Shown here piece after piece: positions 5,336 through 5,439 of a stretch of DNA of 5,439 bases. The stretch covers positions 1 to 5,439 of the forward strand of contig JAPLGV010000493.1 of assembly GCA_026389975.1 (NCBI GenBank), read 5' to 3'. The stretch's first letter is position 1. Each line of letters opens with the position of its first letter. This DNA is from Chloroflexota bacterium (GTDB lineage Bacteria; Chloroflexota; Anaerolineae; Anaerolineales; Villigracilaceae). The notes below the pieces were generated by a model, which did not search any database, was not told where the DNA came from, and was given only the letters and a program-made list of their open reading frames with translations. The position numbers and the translations under genes are program-made.

Positions 5336-5439
5336 CTCTACTGCAAAAACCATCTAAACACAAAGGTCACGAACCCCCAAAGACCGGGGGCAGGTGGGCA
5401 CGAAGGAAAAGCCTTTATCATTTATCCTTTGTGTACGTC
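5333..5439 (+). mobile_element. MITE-like element, second copy, cut by the window end
   Basis: Identical to 1553-1659 at 105 of 107 positions, in the same orientation. The two differences are G at 5406 (T at 1626) and T at 5421 (C at 1641). The left terminal repeat is intact; the right 38 bases would lie beyond the window. Its first three bases supply the stop that truncates the secreted protein gene. The near identity 3.8 kb apart points to recent spread or to conversion between copies. Confidence 0.85.

Overview
The window looks like a chromosomal piece from a Chloroflexota bacterium, most likely of the Anaerolineae type. This rests on protein style and gene content: a mevalonate-pathway decarboxylase resembling the phosphomevalonate decarboxylases of Chloroflexota, a site-2 protease homologue, a HEAT-repeat protein with an acidic tail and an AEC-family permease. 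Base composition is moderately GC-rich. All recognisable genes lie on the + strand. The taxonomic call is inference from sequence style; no marker RNA is present.

Layout: the 3' end of a zinc-dependent alcohol dehydrogenase (1-246) is followed by a clear Rho-independent terminator (390-427). The mvaD-like decarboxylase (460-1548) comes next; it carries an in-frame palindromic, tandem-repetitive insert (core 870-920). Four bases after its stop lies a 145-bp MITE-like element with terminal inverted repeats (1553-1697). A consensus -10 box and a small hairpin precede an M50 protease of the RseP type (1800-3212), which has an unusually long insert between its HExxH motif and the first conserved GG region. 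Twenty bases downstream starts a HEAT-repeat gene (3233-4218) that appears to have lost one base near 3291. An AEC-family transporter (4288-5196) follows. The last gene, a secreted protein starting at 5198, is cut off after 45 codons by a second copy of the 145-bp element (5333 to the window end, 105 of 107 bases identical to the first copy).

The genes do not form one obvious pathway. The decarboxylase belongs to isoprenoid precursor synthesis, the protease to membrane protein quality control or signalling, and the transporter has no assignable substrate. rseP and the HEAT gene are probably co-transcribed (20-bp gap). The transporter and the truncated secreted gene are also tightly coupled (1-bp gap, with the ribosome binding site inside the transporter's end).

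The most noteworthy content is repeat biology. Two different small palindromic elements are present: one has become part of a core enzyme without breaking its frame, and the other exists in two near-identical copies and seems to have destroyed a gene. I see no CRISPR array, tRNA, rRNA, transposase or defence system.
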